Assembly: GCA_030285985.1 (NCBI GenBank)
Contig: CP127384.1
Coordinates: 1,042,501-1,106,500 of the forward strand
DNA length: 64,000 bases
Direction: 5' to 3'
Origin: Aquidulcibacter paucihalophilus
GTDB taxonomy: Bacteria; Pseudomonadota; Alphaproteobacteria; Caulobacterales; Caulobacteraceae
Shown here: in pieces, positions 38,917-47,776 of the stretch
Layout: the number at the start of each line of letters is the position of its first letter
Numbering within the stretch: position 1 is the first letter of the stretch
Notes under the pieces: generated by a model
The model's input: only the letters and a program-made list of their open reading frames with translations
What the model was told of the DNA's origin: nothing
The model's database searches: none
Program-made: the position numbers and the translations under genes

Positions 38917-39888
38917 ATGCGCGCCAGCCGACTGCTTTCGATCCTGCTGCTGCTCCAGACCCGGGGGCGGCTGACCGCCGAGACGCTGGCGGCCGAGTTC
39001 GAGGTGTCGGTCCGCACCATCTATCGCGACATCGACCAGCTGAGCGCCGCCGGCGCGCCGGTCTATGCGGATCGGGGCCGGTCGGGTGGCTTCCAGCTGA
39101 TGGACGGCTACCGCACCCGGCTGACCGGTCTGACCGATGCCGAGGCCGAGACGCTGTTCCTCGGCGGCCTCTCCGGGCCGGCGGCACAGATGGGATTCTC
39201 CGGCGCGGTCACGACGATGCAGCTGAAGCTGCTGGCCGCGCTTCCGCCGGAACGCCAGGCGGCGGCGGAACGGCTGGCCGGCCGGTTCCATCTCGACCCG
39301 GTCGGCTGGTACCAGACCACCGACGAGGCTGAACGTCTGCCCGCCATCGCCCAGGCCGTCTGGAACAGCCGCCGCATTTCGGTGCGCTATGAGAGCTGGA
39401 AGGGCGAGGTGGCGCGCGAGCTGGAGCCGCTCGGCCTGATTCTGAAGGCGGGGCTCTGGTATCTGGCCGCGCGAGCGGTCGAGGGGCGGCGGGAGCCTCG
39501 CACCTATCGCGTCTCGAACATTCTGGATCTGACCGTCAGCGAAGCGACGTTCGAGCGGCCCGCGGGTTTCGACCTGGCGGCCTGGTGGGCGGAAACCTCG
39601 CTGCGGTTCGAGGCCGACATCTTCACCGGGACGGCGACCCTGCGGGTGTCGCGCATCGGCCTGAACCTGCTGGCGACGCTGGGGGCCGAACAGGCCAGGA
39701 TCGCGGGCGAAGCCGCGGCAGGCTCAACGAACCCATGGGTCGAGGTGACTGTGCCGATCGAGTCGGTCGCGCACGCCGCGACCGACTTTCTTCGACTGGG
39801 GCCGGAGGCAGAGGTTCTGACCCCGGCGGCCCTGAGAGACGCCATGCGCTCAGCCGCCGGACGGCTGGCGCAGCTCTATCGGGACTGA
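38917..39888 (+). CDS. YafY-type HTH/WYL transcriptional regulator
   Basis: 323 residues. Winged helix at 1-60 (SRLLSILLLLQTRGRLTAETL, then SVRTIYRDIDQLSAAGAPV), followed by a WYL domain (about 140-220, ISVRYESWKG, LKAGLWYLAARA) and a WCX-like C-terminal part. WYL domains bind nucleic-acid or small-molecule signals. Probably represses or activates the divergent NIPSNAP gene and itself through the dyad at 38877-38893. Confidence 0.92.
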   Translation: MRASRLLSILLLLQTRGRLTAETLAAEFEVSVRTIYRDIDQLSAAGAPVYADRGRSGGFQLMDGYRTRLTGLTDAEAETLFLGGLSGPAAQMGFSGAVTTMQLKLLAALPPERQAAAERLAGRFHLDPVGWYQTTDEAERLPAIAQAVWNSRRISVRYESWKGEVARELEPLGLILKAGLWYLAARAVEGRREPRTYRVSNILDLTVSEATFERPAGFDLAAWWAETSLRFEADIFTGTATLRVSRIGLNLLATLGAEQARIAGEAAAGSTNPWVEVTVPIESVAHAATDFLRLGPEAEVLTPAALRDAMRSAAGRLAQLYRD

Positions 39889-39892
39889 GGGC

Positions 39893-40240
39893 TCAGGGGT
39901 TCTGCTTGGCGCGCAAGTTGTCGACCACTTCCTGTTCAGCCGTCCGGCGGGCCGTGAGGTCCGCGAGCGTGGCCTGATGCTCCGGGGTCGCGCCGCCCGC
40001 AGCCGCGACGAGGGCGTTCACGGCGGCGATCTGGCTGTCGAGATCGCTGACCGCGGCCTGGGCGTCCCACAGCCGGTCTTCCTCTGCCTCGGTCAGGCGC
40101 GGTGCCGGCGGACGGACCCGGCGCGGCGGATCGCGACGAGCACCGCTGCCGACCCGCACCTGGGCGTCAGCCGGGGTCGGAACGGTCACGACCGGTGCGG
40201 CGAGAACGACGGCGAGCAGGGCGATCAGCGGAAGCTTCAT
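39893..40240 (-). CDS. Secreted small protein of unknown function
   Basis: 115 residues. Signal peptide (LPLIALLAVVLAAPVVT), a basic Pro/Arg-rich part (RRDPPRRVRPPAPRL), then a predicted helical coiled-coil stretch (RLWDAQAAVSDLDSQIAAVN). Converges on the YafY gene within 5 nt. No family recognised. Confidence 0.66.
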   Translation of the reverse strand: MKLPLIALLAVVLAAPVVTVPTPADAQVRVGSGARRDPPRRVRPPAPRLTEAEEDRLWDAQAAVSDLDSQIAAVNALVAAAGGATPEHQATLADLTARRTAEQEVVDNLRAKQNP

Positions 40241-40346
40241 GACAGGCCTCAAACAGGGGAGGAAAGCGAGGCTCCGACCCTAGATTACGGTTCTGTCATT
40301 TGTGAAGCGCTTTTCGGACACAATCGGCGAAGGAAGCGAAACGCCG

Positions 40347-41930
40347 CTATTTCCAGATCGGTGTCTTGTCCCCCGGTAATCCGAGCGTCTCCCAGATCTC
40401 TGACACCCGATCCACCACCGCCGCGTCCATGCGGATCTCCTCGCCCCATTCGCGCTTCGTCTCGGGCGGCCATTTGTCGGTGGCGTCGAGGCCGATCTTG
40501 GAGCCGAGGCCGCTCTCGGGGCTGGCGAAGTCGAGGTAGTCGATCGGGGTGTTCTCGATGACAGTGATGTCGCGCGCCGGGTCCATCTTGGTCGAGATGG
40601 CCCACATGACCTGTTTCCAGTCGCGGGCGTCGATGTCGTCATCCACGACGATGACCCATTTGGTGTACATGAACTGGCGCAGATAGCTCCAGACGCCCAG
40701 CATCACCCGCTTGGCGTGGCCGGGGTAGGCCTTCTTCATCGACACCACGGCGATCCGGTAGGAACAGCCCTCGGGCGGCAGCCAGAAGTCGGTGATCTCG
40801 GGGAACTGGGCGCGCAGCAGGGGGATGAAAACCTCGTTCAGCGCCTCGCCCAGCACCGAGGGCTCGTCCGGCGGACGGCCGGTGAAGGTGGTCAGATAGA
40901 TCGGGTCCTTGCGCATGGTGATGGCCGTCACCTTGAAGACCGGGAAGGTCTCGACCGAATTGTAGTAGCCGGTGTGGTCGCCGTAGGGGCCTTCGGGCGC
41001 GTGTTCGTCGAACAGGACGTGGCCTTCCAGCACGATCTCGGCATTGGCCGGGACCATCAGGGGCACGGTCTTGCAGGGGACCAGTTCGGCCTTGGCACCG
41101 CGCAGCAGGCCGGCGAACTGGTATTCCGACAGCGTGTCCGGGACAGGCGTAACCGCCGCCAGGATGGTGCCGGGGTCGGCCCCGAGCACGATGGCGCATG
41201 GCAGGGGGCCCTTCTTTCCGGCCTTCTTGTGCCGTGCGTAGTGCTGCGCCCCGCCGCGATGGGCGAGCCAGCGCATGATGGCCTTGTCCTTGCCGAGGAC
41301 CTGCATGCGGTAGATGCCGAGATTGAAGTCGTCCTCCCGGTCCTCGGACGGCCCCTTGGTGACGACCAGGCCCCAGGTGATCAGGGGCGCGGGCTCGCCG
41401 GGCCAGCAGCCCTGGACCGGCAGGCTGGTCAGGTCGATCTGGTCGCCCTTCAGCACGATCTCCTGCACCGGTGCGGTTTTCACCACCTTCGGCCGCATGG
41501 ACATGACCGTCTTCGCCAGCGGCAGCATCTCCATGGCGTCCGACAGGCCGCGCGGCGGCGTCGGATTGCGCAGGAAGGCCAGCAGTTCGCCGACCTCGCG
41601 CAGTTCGGCGGCGGTGGTGCGGACCTTCTTCTCCATGGTCACCCCCATGGCGACGCGCTTCACCGTGCCGAACAGATTGGCGAGGCAGGGGATGGGGCTG
41701 ATCGTGCCGTCGGGCATGACGGGCTTTTCGAACAGGACGGCCGGGCCGCCGTTGCGCAGCAGCCGGGTCTGGATCTCGGTCATCTCGAGGTGGGTCGAGA
41801 CGGGTTCGGAGACGCGAACCAGTTCGCCTTCGGCCTCCAGCATGGCCATGAAGTCGCGCAGGGATTTGTAGGCCAATTCAGGACGCTCCGTCAGAGCGTC
41901 TGGATTAGGCGGACGCGGCCGTCCTGTCAC
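40347..41930 (-). CDS. ubiD: UbiD-family decarboxylase
   Basis: 527 residues from GTG. Family signature residues are found in [14 protein letters not shown], then [17 protein letters not shown] and [14 protein letters not shown], and the C-terminal [11 protein letters not shown]. UbiD decarboxylates 4-hydroxy-3-polyprenylbenzoate in ubiquinone synthesis with prenylated FMN made by UbiX, which is not here. Length is slightly longer than the E. coli protein. No other ubi genes are linked. Confidence 0.94.
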   Translation of the reverse strand: MTGRPRPPNPDALTERPELAYKSLRDFMAMLEAEGELVRVSEPVSTHLEMTEIQTRLLRNGGPAVLFEKPVMPDGTISPIPCLANLFGTVKRVAMGVTMEKKVRTTAAELREVGELLAFLRNPTPPRGLSDAMEMLPLAKTVMSMRPKVVKTAPVQEIVLKGDQIDLTSLPVQGCWPGEPAPLITWGLVVTKGPSEDREDDFNLGIYRMQVLGKDKAIMRWLAHRGGAQHYARHKKAGKKGPLPCAIVLGADPGTILAAVTPVPDTLSEYQFAGLLRGAKAELVPCKTVPLMVPANAEIVLEGHVLFDEHAPEGPYGDHTGYYNSVETFPVFKVTAITMRKDPIYLTTFTGRPPDEPSVLGEALNEVFIPLLRAQFPEITDFWLPPEGCSYRIAVVSMKKAYPGHAKRVMLGVWSYLRQFMYTKWVIVVDDDIDARDWKQVMWAISTKMDPARDITVIENTPIDYLDFASPESGLGSKIGLDATDKWPPETKREWGEEIRMDAAVVDRVSEIWETLGLPGDKTPIWK

Positions 41931-41951
41931 GTCATGGCGGGTGCGGCCTTT

Positions 41952-42200
41952 TCAGTAGGCCCGGGTATCCGACACCAGCGCCCACAGGGGCAGGCGCAGG
42001 GCACTGGTTGCAGCACCGATCTGGACGGTGGTCAGGCGGGCCCGGCCGGCCTCGGCGCGGCGGGCCTGCTCGACCGGTATGCGAAGCGCGGCGGCCACAT
42101 CCTCGATGGCCATGCCGCGTGTCTCGCGCCAACGTTTCAGTCTTGCGCCGACCGCCGCGTCCAGCGGATCGACGCCGGGAAACCCCAGCACCGAACCCAT
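41952..42200 (-). CDS. Small XRE-like helix-turn-helix protein
   Basis: 82 residues. An HTH segment lies near residues 20-50 (RLKRWRETRGMAIEDVAAALRI, then VEQARRAEAGRARL). The 3' end is 21 nt from the ubiD start on the same strand. The first ATG (42200) directly follows AGGAG with no spacing; a GTG nine bases further in (42191) has normal spacing and may be the real start. Regulator of ubiD or of itself is possible but unproven. Confidence 0.7.
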   Translation of the reverse strand: MGSVLGFPGVDPLDAAVGARLKRWRETRGMAIEDVAAALRIPVEQARRAEAGRARLTTVQIGAATSALRLPLWALVSDTRAY

Positions 42201-42240
42201 CTCCTGGTTCCCTCCGTGCGCGCCGTCTGGTCGCGGCGCT

Positions 42241-43092
42241 TCACGCCCATTCTTCATCCCATTTGAAAGCGGGATCAATCCAGTCGCCGAGGCGGCCGTC
42301 GGGACGGGCAAGGGCGTGGATGCGGTCCATCTCCTCGTCCGAGAGGCGGAAGTCGAGGATGTTGAAATTCTCCTCCGCGCGGCTGACCTTGCTGGTGCGC
42401 GGGATGGCGATGACGTTCTGCTGGATCAGCCAGCGGAGGGTCACCTGTCCCGGGGTCTTGCCATGAGCCTGGCCGATGTCGATCAGGGTCGCATCGTCGG
42501 CGATCGCGCCCTGGGCCAGGGGCGACCATGCGGTGATCGACGAACCAAGGGTCTTCGCCGTTTCGAGCAGCTTCGAGAGCTTCAGGTAGGGGTGGTATTC
42601 GACCTGGTTGGTGACCAGCGTCGCCTTCGACAACGACTGCGCCTCGCGGAACTCTGCCGAGGGGAAGTTGGACAGGCCGATGGTGCGGGTCAGGCCGAGG
42701 TCCTTCGCCTCGTTCAGGGCGTCGAGGGTCTCGGCGAACGCCGGCTCGGTCTTCGGCCAGTGGAGCAGCAGCAGGTCGGGCGTGAAGCCGAGGCTGGCGG
42801 CGGACTCCCGCGCCTGTTTCAGCAGGCCCTCGCGGTCGAAATGGGCGACCCAGATCTTGGTGGTCAGCCAGATGTCCTCGCGGGCGACATGACGGGCGGC
42901 GATGGCGTCGCGGATGCCGTCTCCGACCGCCGCCTCATTGCGATAGATCCAGGCCGTGTCGATGTGGCGGTAGCCGATGCGCAGGGCCTCCGCGACCATG
43001 GTCCGGGCGACCTCCGGTGTCAGGTTCCAGGTGCCGAAGCCCAGCAGGGGAATGGCGTGGCCGTCGACGGTGATGGCGGGCTGGTCGGTCAT
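42241..43092 (-). CDS. Aldo/keto reductase
   Basis: 283 residues, (beta/alpha)8 NADPH-dependent reductase. The catalytic residues are visible: Asp and Tyr in HIDTAWIYRNE, Lys in WLTTKIWVA, His in LLLLHWPKTE. C-terminal IPRTSKVSRAEENF binds the NADPH phosphate. Similar to 2,5-diketo-gluconate reductase-like enzymes; substrate unknown. ATG at 43092 chosen because the longer frame adds unnatural sequence. Confidence 0.93.
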   Translation of the reverse strand: MTDQPAITVDGHAIPLLGFGTWNLTPEVARTMVAEALRIGYRHIDTAWIYRNEAAVGDGIRDAIAARHVAREDIWLTTKIWVAHFDREGLLKQARESAASLGFTPDLLLLHWPKTEPAFAETLDALNEAKDLGLTRTIGLSNFPSAEFREAQSLSKATLVTNQVEYHPYLKLSKLLETAKTLGSSITAWSPLAQGAIADDATLIDIGQAHGKTPGQVTLRWLIQQNVIAIPRTSKVSRAEENFNILDFRLSDEEMDRIHALARPDGRLGDWIDPAFKWDEEWA

Positions 43093-43117
43093 GGGAGGCT
43101 CCGGCGGGGGAAGCGGT

Positions 43118-43996
43118 TTAACTGGTGACCGCGGCTGAAGGTTCAACCAGCCAGTCGAAGATCTCATCCCACAAAGGCTCCAGTCCCTTGCGGAAGGCAC
43201 CCTCGTGGCCGATGCGCGCGGCGCCGAAGTCGGCCGGGGCGCGGACCACGACCTCGCGCGGGGCATTGGGATAGACCTGCAGCAGGATGGGCGAGGTCAC
43301 CGGCGTGGCGATCGGGTCGTCGGTGAAGACCCATGAGCGGATGGGGGCGGTCACCGCGTCGAAATGGTGTGGTTTCAGCCGGTCTTTCAGCTCGTCGAGG
43401 AAGTACGGTTCCTTCAGGCACCAGCGCCGCCAGGTCTTCCAGACGCCGGCCGGCAGATCCGTCCCGGCCCACAGGCCGCCGCCCTTGATATAGCCGCGGC
43501 GGATCAGGCTGAGCGGGCCGAAGCCGTACCAGAAGAACAGTTCGAGCGGATTGTAGGACCGGTGGTGCCGGCCCCACCAGCCGCTGCCGACCGAGACGAA
43601 GGCGTGACGGTCGATGCGGTGGTGGTTGGGCATGAAGCCGAGGAAATGGCCGCCGACGCTGTGGCCGACATGGGCGACCGGCAGGCCCGGGGCTGCGGCG
43701 ATCAGGGACTCCAGCGCCGCCGGCATGTCGAGCCGGCCCCAGTCGGGATAGTCCATCTGCATCGCTGCCAGATCGTCGGGCCGCGAGCCGGCGATACCGC
43801 GGAAATCATAGGTCAGCACCGCCGCGCCGCGCGCCGCCAGATGGCGGGCGAACCGGTCGTAGAAGCCCTTGGGAAAGCCGGTCCCCGAACTGACCAGGAC
43901 GGCTGTCGTCGGCGCCTCGGCGGAGACCAGCCGCATCGACAGGGGATAGCCGTCGGAAGCTTCGGCGATGAAGTCGCGGAAGACGGGATCGCGCAT
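43118..43996 (-). CDS. Alpha/beta-hydrolase family protein
   Basis: 292 residues with an alpha/beta-hydrolase fold. Nucleophile elbow AHVGHSVGGHFLG and early oxyanion stretch SSGTGFPKGFYDRFARHLA with VLTYDFRGIAGS. The catalytic acid and His are near the C-terminus (IGHEGAFRKG). No cap-domain signature that names a substrate. Confidence 0.88.
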   Translation of the reverse strand: MRDPVFRDFIAEASDGYPLSMRLVSAEAPTTAVLVSSGTGFPKGFYDRFARHLAARGAAVLTYDFRGIAGSRPDDLAAMQMDYPDWGRLDMPAALESLIAAAPGLPVAHVGHSVGGHFLGFMPNHHRIDRHAFVSVGSGWWGRHHRSYNPLELFFWYGFGPLSLIRRGYIKGGGLWAGTDLPAGVWKTWRRWCLKEPYFLDELKDRLKPHHFDAVTAPIRSWVFTDDPIATPVTSPILLQVYPNAPREVVVRAPADFGAARIGHEGAFRKGLEPLWDEIFDWLVEPSAAVTS

Positions 43997-44121
43997 CTCA
44001 GGTCCGTAGTTATTCGCAACGAACCTAACCGATTGGCAGGGGGGCAGGTCAAGCGCTCTTGGAGCGGACGCCGTCCTCGGCTAAAGCCCGCGCCTTCTCC
44101 TGTTTTCCGGGCCTTCTCGCC

Positions 44122-44358
44122 ATGACCGATCTTCCCGACCGCCTCTGCGTCGATCCCGACAGCCCGTTCCACGACGCCGACCTGCTGGCGAAGGGGATCG
44201 GCGTCCGCTTCAAGGGCGAGGAAAAGACCAATGTCGAGGAATACTGCATCTCCGAAGGCTGGGTCCGTCTGGCCGTGGGCAACCGCGTCGACCGCCGCGG
44301 CAAGGCCCTGACCGTCAAGCTGCAGGGTCCGGTCGAGGCCTGGGTCAAGGGCGAGTAG
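44122..44358 (+). CDS. DUF3297 family protein
   Basis: 78 residues, matching the small DUF3297 family: DRLCVDPDSPFHDADLL, GIGVRFKGEEKTNVEEYCISEGW, KALTVKLQGPVEAW. Function unknown. The ATG at 44122 begins the conserved part. Confidence 0.88.
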   Translation: MTDLPDRLCVDPDSPFHDADLLAKGIGVRFKGEEKTNVEEYCISEGWVRLAVGNRVDRRGKALTVKLQGPVEAWVKGE

Positions 44359-44463
44359 GCCTGTCGGCGCTTATGGCGCCATCGAAAAAACTCTGACGCG
44401 GACCGCTTGTCCGCTCCCCCCGCAGGGTTCAGGTTCCGGCACCTTGTGAGTCCCGGAGCCGTC

Positions 44464-45894
44464 ATGCGCCTGTCCGTTCGTCTTCTCGCCGCCAGCGCCC
44501 TGGCCTTGACCCTCGTCGCGGCCCCCGTTGTGGCGCAGGACGCCGCGACCATCCAGCGGGCCGAGACCCTCCGCGACGCGGCGCTGAACCAGAATATCGC
44601 GCTCGATTATCTGACCCAGCTGACCACCCGCTTCGGCCCGCGGCCGGCGGGATCGAAGGCCGAGCAGGACGCCTCGGCCTGGGCGGCCGACTATATGCGG
44701 GCGCAGGGCTTCCAGAATGTGCGCATCGAACAGTTCCCGCTGGTCGGCTGGGAGCGAGGCGAGGAGAGCGGATCGATCGTCGGTGCCCGGCCGCAGCGGC
44801 TGGTCCTCGCCGCCCTCGGCCACTCGCCCGGCACCAATGGCGTGATCGAGGCCGAAGTCGTCCGGTTCGACAGCCTTGAAGCGCTGAACGGCGCCCCGGC
44901 CGGATCGCTCACCGGCAAGATCGCCTATGTCGACGCCGGCCAGATGGTGCGGATGCAGGACGGTTCGGGCTACGGCCCGCTGACGCGCATCCGGGGTGCG
45001 GGTCCCGCCGCCGCCGCGGCCAAGGGGGCGGTGGCCTTCATCATGCGCTCGGTCGGTTCGGACGAGCACCGCATGCCGCACACCGGCACCACCCGCTATG
45101 TCGACGGCGTCGTGCCCCTGCCGGGCTTCGCCCTGGCCGCGCCGGACGCCGATACGGTCTCGCGCCTGATCGAAATGGGCGAGACGGTACGCCTCCGCCT
45201 GTCCTCGACAGCGCACACCTATCAGACGGTCAGCCAGAACGTGATCGGCGACATCCCCGGCCGGTCGCGGCCGGAAGAAGTCATCGTCCTGGGCTCTCAC
45301 ATGGACAGCTGGGACCTGGGCACCGGCGCCATCGACGACGGTGCCGGTGGGGCCATCACACTGGCAGCGGCCAAGGCCATCCGCGACAGCGGACGCCGTC
45401 CGGCGCGCACCGTGCGGGTCGTCCTGTACGGCTCGGAAGAGGTGGCGCAGCCGACCGACACCGGCAACGGCGGCGGTGCCTATCTGCGCGGCATCGGGAC
45501 GGCGGTTGAGCAGCACATCATCGCCGGCGAGAGCGATTTCGGTGCGGACCGGGTCTATGCGCTGGGCCTGCCGCCGGGCGCGCAGGGTACCGACTTCGCC
45601 CGGGCTGCGGCGCGGGTGCTCTATCCCATCGGCGTCCTGCCTTCGCCCCAGCCGGAATTGCACGGCGGCGCCGACATCGGCCCGCTGGCCGAGGCGGGCG
45701 TGCCGGTGTTCGGCCTGAACCAGGACGGCACCCGATATTTCGACCTGCACCACACGGCCGACGACACCCTGGACAAGGTCGACCCGGCCCAGATGAGCCA
45801 GAACGTGGCGGCCTGGGCGGCGCTGGTGTGGCTGATCGCGGACTCCGAGGTGGACTTCCGGGCGATGCGGCCGGCGCAGGCGGCGGCGCACTAG
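44464..45894 (+). CDS. Secreted M28-family aminopeptidase-like protein
   Basis: 476 residues. A signal peptide ends at APVVAQ. The M28 zinc domain shows GSHMDSWDLGTGAIDDGAGG (His and Asp ligands), then YGSEEV (Glu general base), and a later DLHHTADDTLDKVD. Between signal and peptidase domain lies an insert of the PA-domain type. Exported dizinc aminopeptidase of unknown substrate. Confidence 0.9.
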   Translation: MRLSVRLLAASALALTLVAAPVVAQDAATIQRAETLRDAALNQNIALDYLTQLTTRFGPRPAGSKAEQDASAWAADYMRAQGFQNVRIEQFPLVGWERGEESGSIVGARPQRLVLAALGHSPGTNGVIEAEVVRFDSLEALNGAPAGSLTGKIAYVDAGQMVRMQDGSGYGPLTRIRGAGPAAAAAKGAVAFIMRSVGSDEHRMPHTGTTRYVDGVVPLPGFALAAPDADTVSRLIEMGETVRLRLSSTAHTYQTVSQNVIGDIPGRSRPEEVIVLGSHMDSWDLGTGAIDDGAGGAITLAAAKAIRDSGRRPARTVRVVLYGSEEVAQPTDTGNGGGAYLRGIGTAVEQHIIAGESDFGADRVYALGLPPGAQGTDFARAAARVLYPIGVLPSPQPELHGGADIGPLAEAGVPVFGLNQDGTRYFDLHHTADDTLDKVDPAQMSQNVAAWAALVWLIADSEVDFRAMRPAQAAAH

Positions 45895-45901
45895 GGGGCC
45901 G

Positions 45902-46303
45902 TCATCCGCCCGTGCGGAAGGTCACATTGACCGCGCCGCGCTTGCCGACGAGATCCGGCCGGTCGGCGGCGTCGAAGCGGAACAGGTGACCGAGGCGGGC
46001 GGCGGCGGCACCGAAGCCCTGCCCCGGCGGCGTCTCGCTCGCCGCGCCGCAGTCTGTCAGCGTCCCGGCGGCGGTCATCACGCAGATCATCCGAACATGG
46101 CCGTTCACGCCGGCGTTCAGGGCGTCGCGCGGATAGACGTCGAGCATGTCCGCATCGGTCGGAATCTGCAGCCAGCGCACCGGGCCGCCGTTGATCACGG
46201 GGTGCATCCGCACATCAACGTCGGCTTGCGTCGGCGTCGTGCAGGCGGTCAGGGTCAGCGTCGAGACGGCGATGACGAACAGGCGGCAGGCGGAACGGGT
46301 CAT
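45902..46303 (-). CDS. Lipoprotein with TonB-C-like domain
   Basis: 133 residues. Lipobox LTAC near residue 20, then a domain with DMLDVYPRDALNAGVNGHVRMICVMTAAG pattern, resembling the C-terminal beta-alpha domain of TonB-type proteins. Only 7 nt separate it from the convergent M28 gene. Its role is unknown; the fold is inferred from the Yp-hydrophobic-xG-hydrophobic pattern. Confidence 0.75.
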   Translation of the reverse strand: MTRSACRLFVIAVSTLTLTACTTPTQADVDVRMHPVINGGPVRWLQIPTDADMLDVYPRDALNAGVNGHVRMICVMTAAGTLTDCGAASETPPGQGFGAAAARLGHLFRFDAADRPDLVGKRGAVNVTFRTGG

Positions 46304-46421
46304 CGGTCACTCTCAAAGGGTACTGCCGAACGCTAGCGTGATCCGGCCGGGCCGCACAACTTGACCGTTGCCGGTTTCACGTCAAAGTGGCGGCTTTCCG
46401 ACGACGGGGCCGCAGACTGAC

Positions 46422-46913
46422 ATGAACCTGGCAAGCTTCCTGTTCGGCGTGAAGGGTCGGCTCAGCCGTACGCGGTACGGGCTGGCGATACTGGGCTGGC
46501 TCGCCTGGATGGTCCTGGCACAGCGGTTTGTCGCCGGATTTCCTGATTTCGAAACCAGCGGCCGGGTCTTCGAAATGATTCTGGACGGCGACATCGCCGG
46601 ACCGCGCGCAGTGGATGACGCGATCGAGGCGGCAGGCCAGTTCCAGGTCCGGTATGCGGCGCTCTTCGCGCTGATCGCCGTGGCCTTCGGGTCTTTCCTC
46701 GCCCTGACCGCGCGTCGGCTTCACGATATCGGACGTCCGGCCGGCTATGCATGGATCGCCGTCCTGCCCTTCGTCGGGCCGATCGCCGTCTTCTTTGTCC
46801 TGCTGCTCCTGCCCGGAGACGCCGGCGTCAATCGTTATGACCGGGCCGTCAACGACACCGGCCGATCACTCGCTGACGCCACGGACCTTTCCCATCAGCC
46901 CGCAAGCCCGTAG
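46422..46913 (+). CDS. DUF805 membrane protein
   Basis: 163 residues. Begins with FLFGVKGRLSRTRYG, the DUF805 pattern, with three or four membrane helices (AILGWLAWMVLAQ; ALFALIAVAFGSFLAL; VLPFVGPIAVFFVLLLL), and the RRLHDIGRPAGYAW motif between them. Function unknown. Lies 13 nt before tRNA-Leu. Confidence 0.87.
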   Translation: MNLASFLFGVKGRLSRTRYGLAILGWLAWMVLAQRFVAGFPDFETSGRVFEMILDGDIAGPRAVDDAIEAAGQFQVRYAALFALIAVAFGSFLALTARRLHDIGRPAGYAWIAVLPFVGPIAVFFVLLLLPGDAGVNRYDRAVNDTGRSLADATDLSHQPASP

Positions 46914-46926
46914 ATCGGGCCTGCTG

Positions 46927-47013
46927 GCGAGCGTGGCGAAACTGGTAGACGCAACAGACTTAAAATCTGTCGCCCGAAAGGGATTGCGGGTTCGACCCCC
47001 GCCGCTCGCACCA
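46927..47013 (+). tRNA. tRNA-Leu (TAA)
   Basis: An 87-nt class II tRNA with encoded CCA. The acceptor GCGAGCG pairs CGCTCGC, the anticodon loop CTTAAAA gives TAA (46961-46963), the long variable arm is present, and the T-arm is GCGGGTTCGACCCCCGC-like. Reads UUA/UUG leucine codons, rare in this GC-rich DNA. Confidence 0.96.
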
Positions 47014-47043
47014 AGGGTCCCAGGCTTGGCCGTTTGGGACCCT
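47014..47043 (+). terminator. Hairpin directly after tRNA-Leu
   Basis: AGGGTCCCA (47014-47022) pairs perfectly with TGGGACCCT (47035-47043), immediately after the CCA. No T run follows, so it may be a processing or termination element. Confidence 0.6.
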
Positions 47044-47088
47044 CAGTCCGCACGCGCGTTCCTTCGTCGTCACAAGAGGAGACCCGTC

Positions 47089-47439
47089 ATGAGCTACATC
47101 GATGGTTACGTCGTTCCGGTCCCGGTCGGGAACAAGGCCGCCTACAAGGCCATGGCCGAGAAGACACTGGTCATGTTCAAGGAGTTCGGGGCGATCCGGG
47201 TGGTCGAATGCTGGGGCGACGAGGTGCCTGACGGCAAGGTCACGGACTTCAAGGGCGCCGTGAAGGCGGAGGGCGACGAGGTCGTCGTCTTTTCGTGGGT
47301 CGAGTGGCCGGACAAGGCCACCCGTGACGCCGGTCAGAAGAAATTCATGGAGGACCCGCGCATGGCGGAGATGGCCGCCGCCCCCTTCGACGGGAAGCGG
47401 ATGATCTACGGCGGGTTCACGGTCCTGCTCGAAGGCTGA
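47089..47439 (+). CDS. DUF1428 family protein
   Basis: 116 residues, matching DUF1428: YIDGYVVPVPVGNKAAYKAMA, FKEFGAIRVVECWGDEVPDGKVTDF and FDGKRMIYGGFTVLL. Alpha/beta ferredoxin-like fold in the family; function unknown. AAGAGGAG lies upstream of the ATG. Convergent with the DUF3606 gene. Confidence 0.9.
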   Translation: MSYIDGYVVPVPVGNKAAYKAMAEKTLVMFKEFGAIRVVECWGDEVPDGKVTDFKGAVKAEGDEVVVFSWVEWPDKATRDAGQKKFMEDPRMAEMAAAPFDGKRMIYGGFTVLLEG

Positions 47440-47442
47440 GGG

Positions 47443-47625
47443 TCAGCGCTTCTTGCCGAGCTCCGCCGCGATGTCCTTGACGTTGCGACCCGCCTTGCGG
47501 TGGGCAGCGGTCAGCTGGTCCCGGGTCACGCCCCAGCGCTTCATCCAGTGTTCGACGGCCTGTCGTTCGGACAGGTCCAGACGGTCCTTGTCGATGAAGC
47601 CGCGCTTGTCCTTCAGGCCCGCCAT
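47443..47625 (-). CDS. DUF3606 family protein
   Basis: 60 residues. Pattern DLSERQAVEHWMKRWGVTRDQL then AHRKAGRNVKDIAAEL fits DUF3606. Small, helical, function unknown. 3 nt separate its stop from the DUF1428 stop. Confidence 0.82.
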   Translation of the reverse strand: MAGLKDKRGFIDKDRLDLSERQAVEHWMKRWGVTRDQLTAAHRKAGRNVKDIAAELGKKR

Positions 47626-47776
47626 GGTCCGCTCCGTTGTTCGGTCCGGGGTAGCGCGAAACGGGCCGGCGCGCGACCGGGCGGCGTAACTTCGTGTTTC
47701 GTGCAAAGAACCGCCCTTAACCCGACGCGGTTTCATGGGCACAAGGGGGAAACCCCTCCGATTGCATGGATATTCG

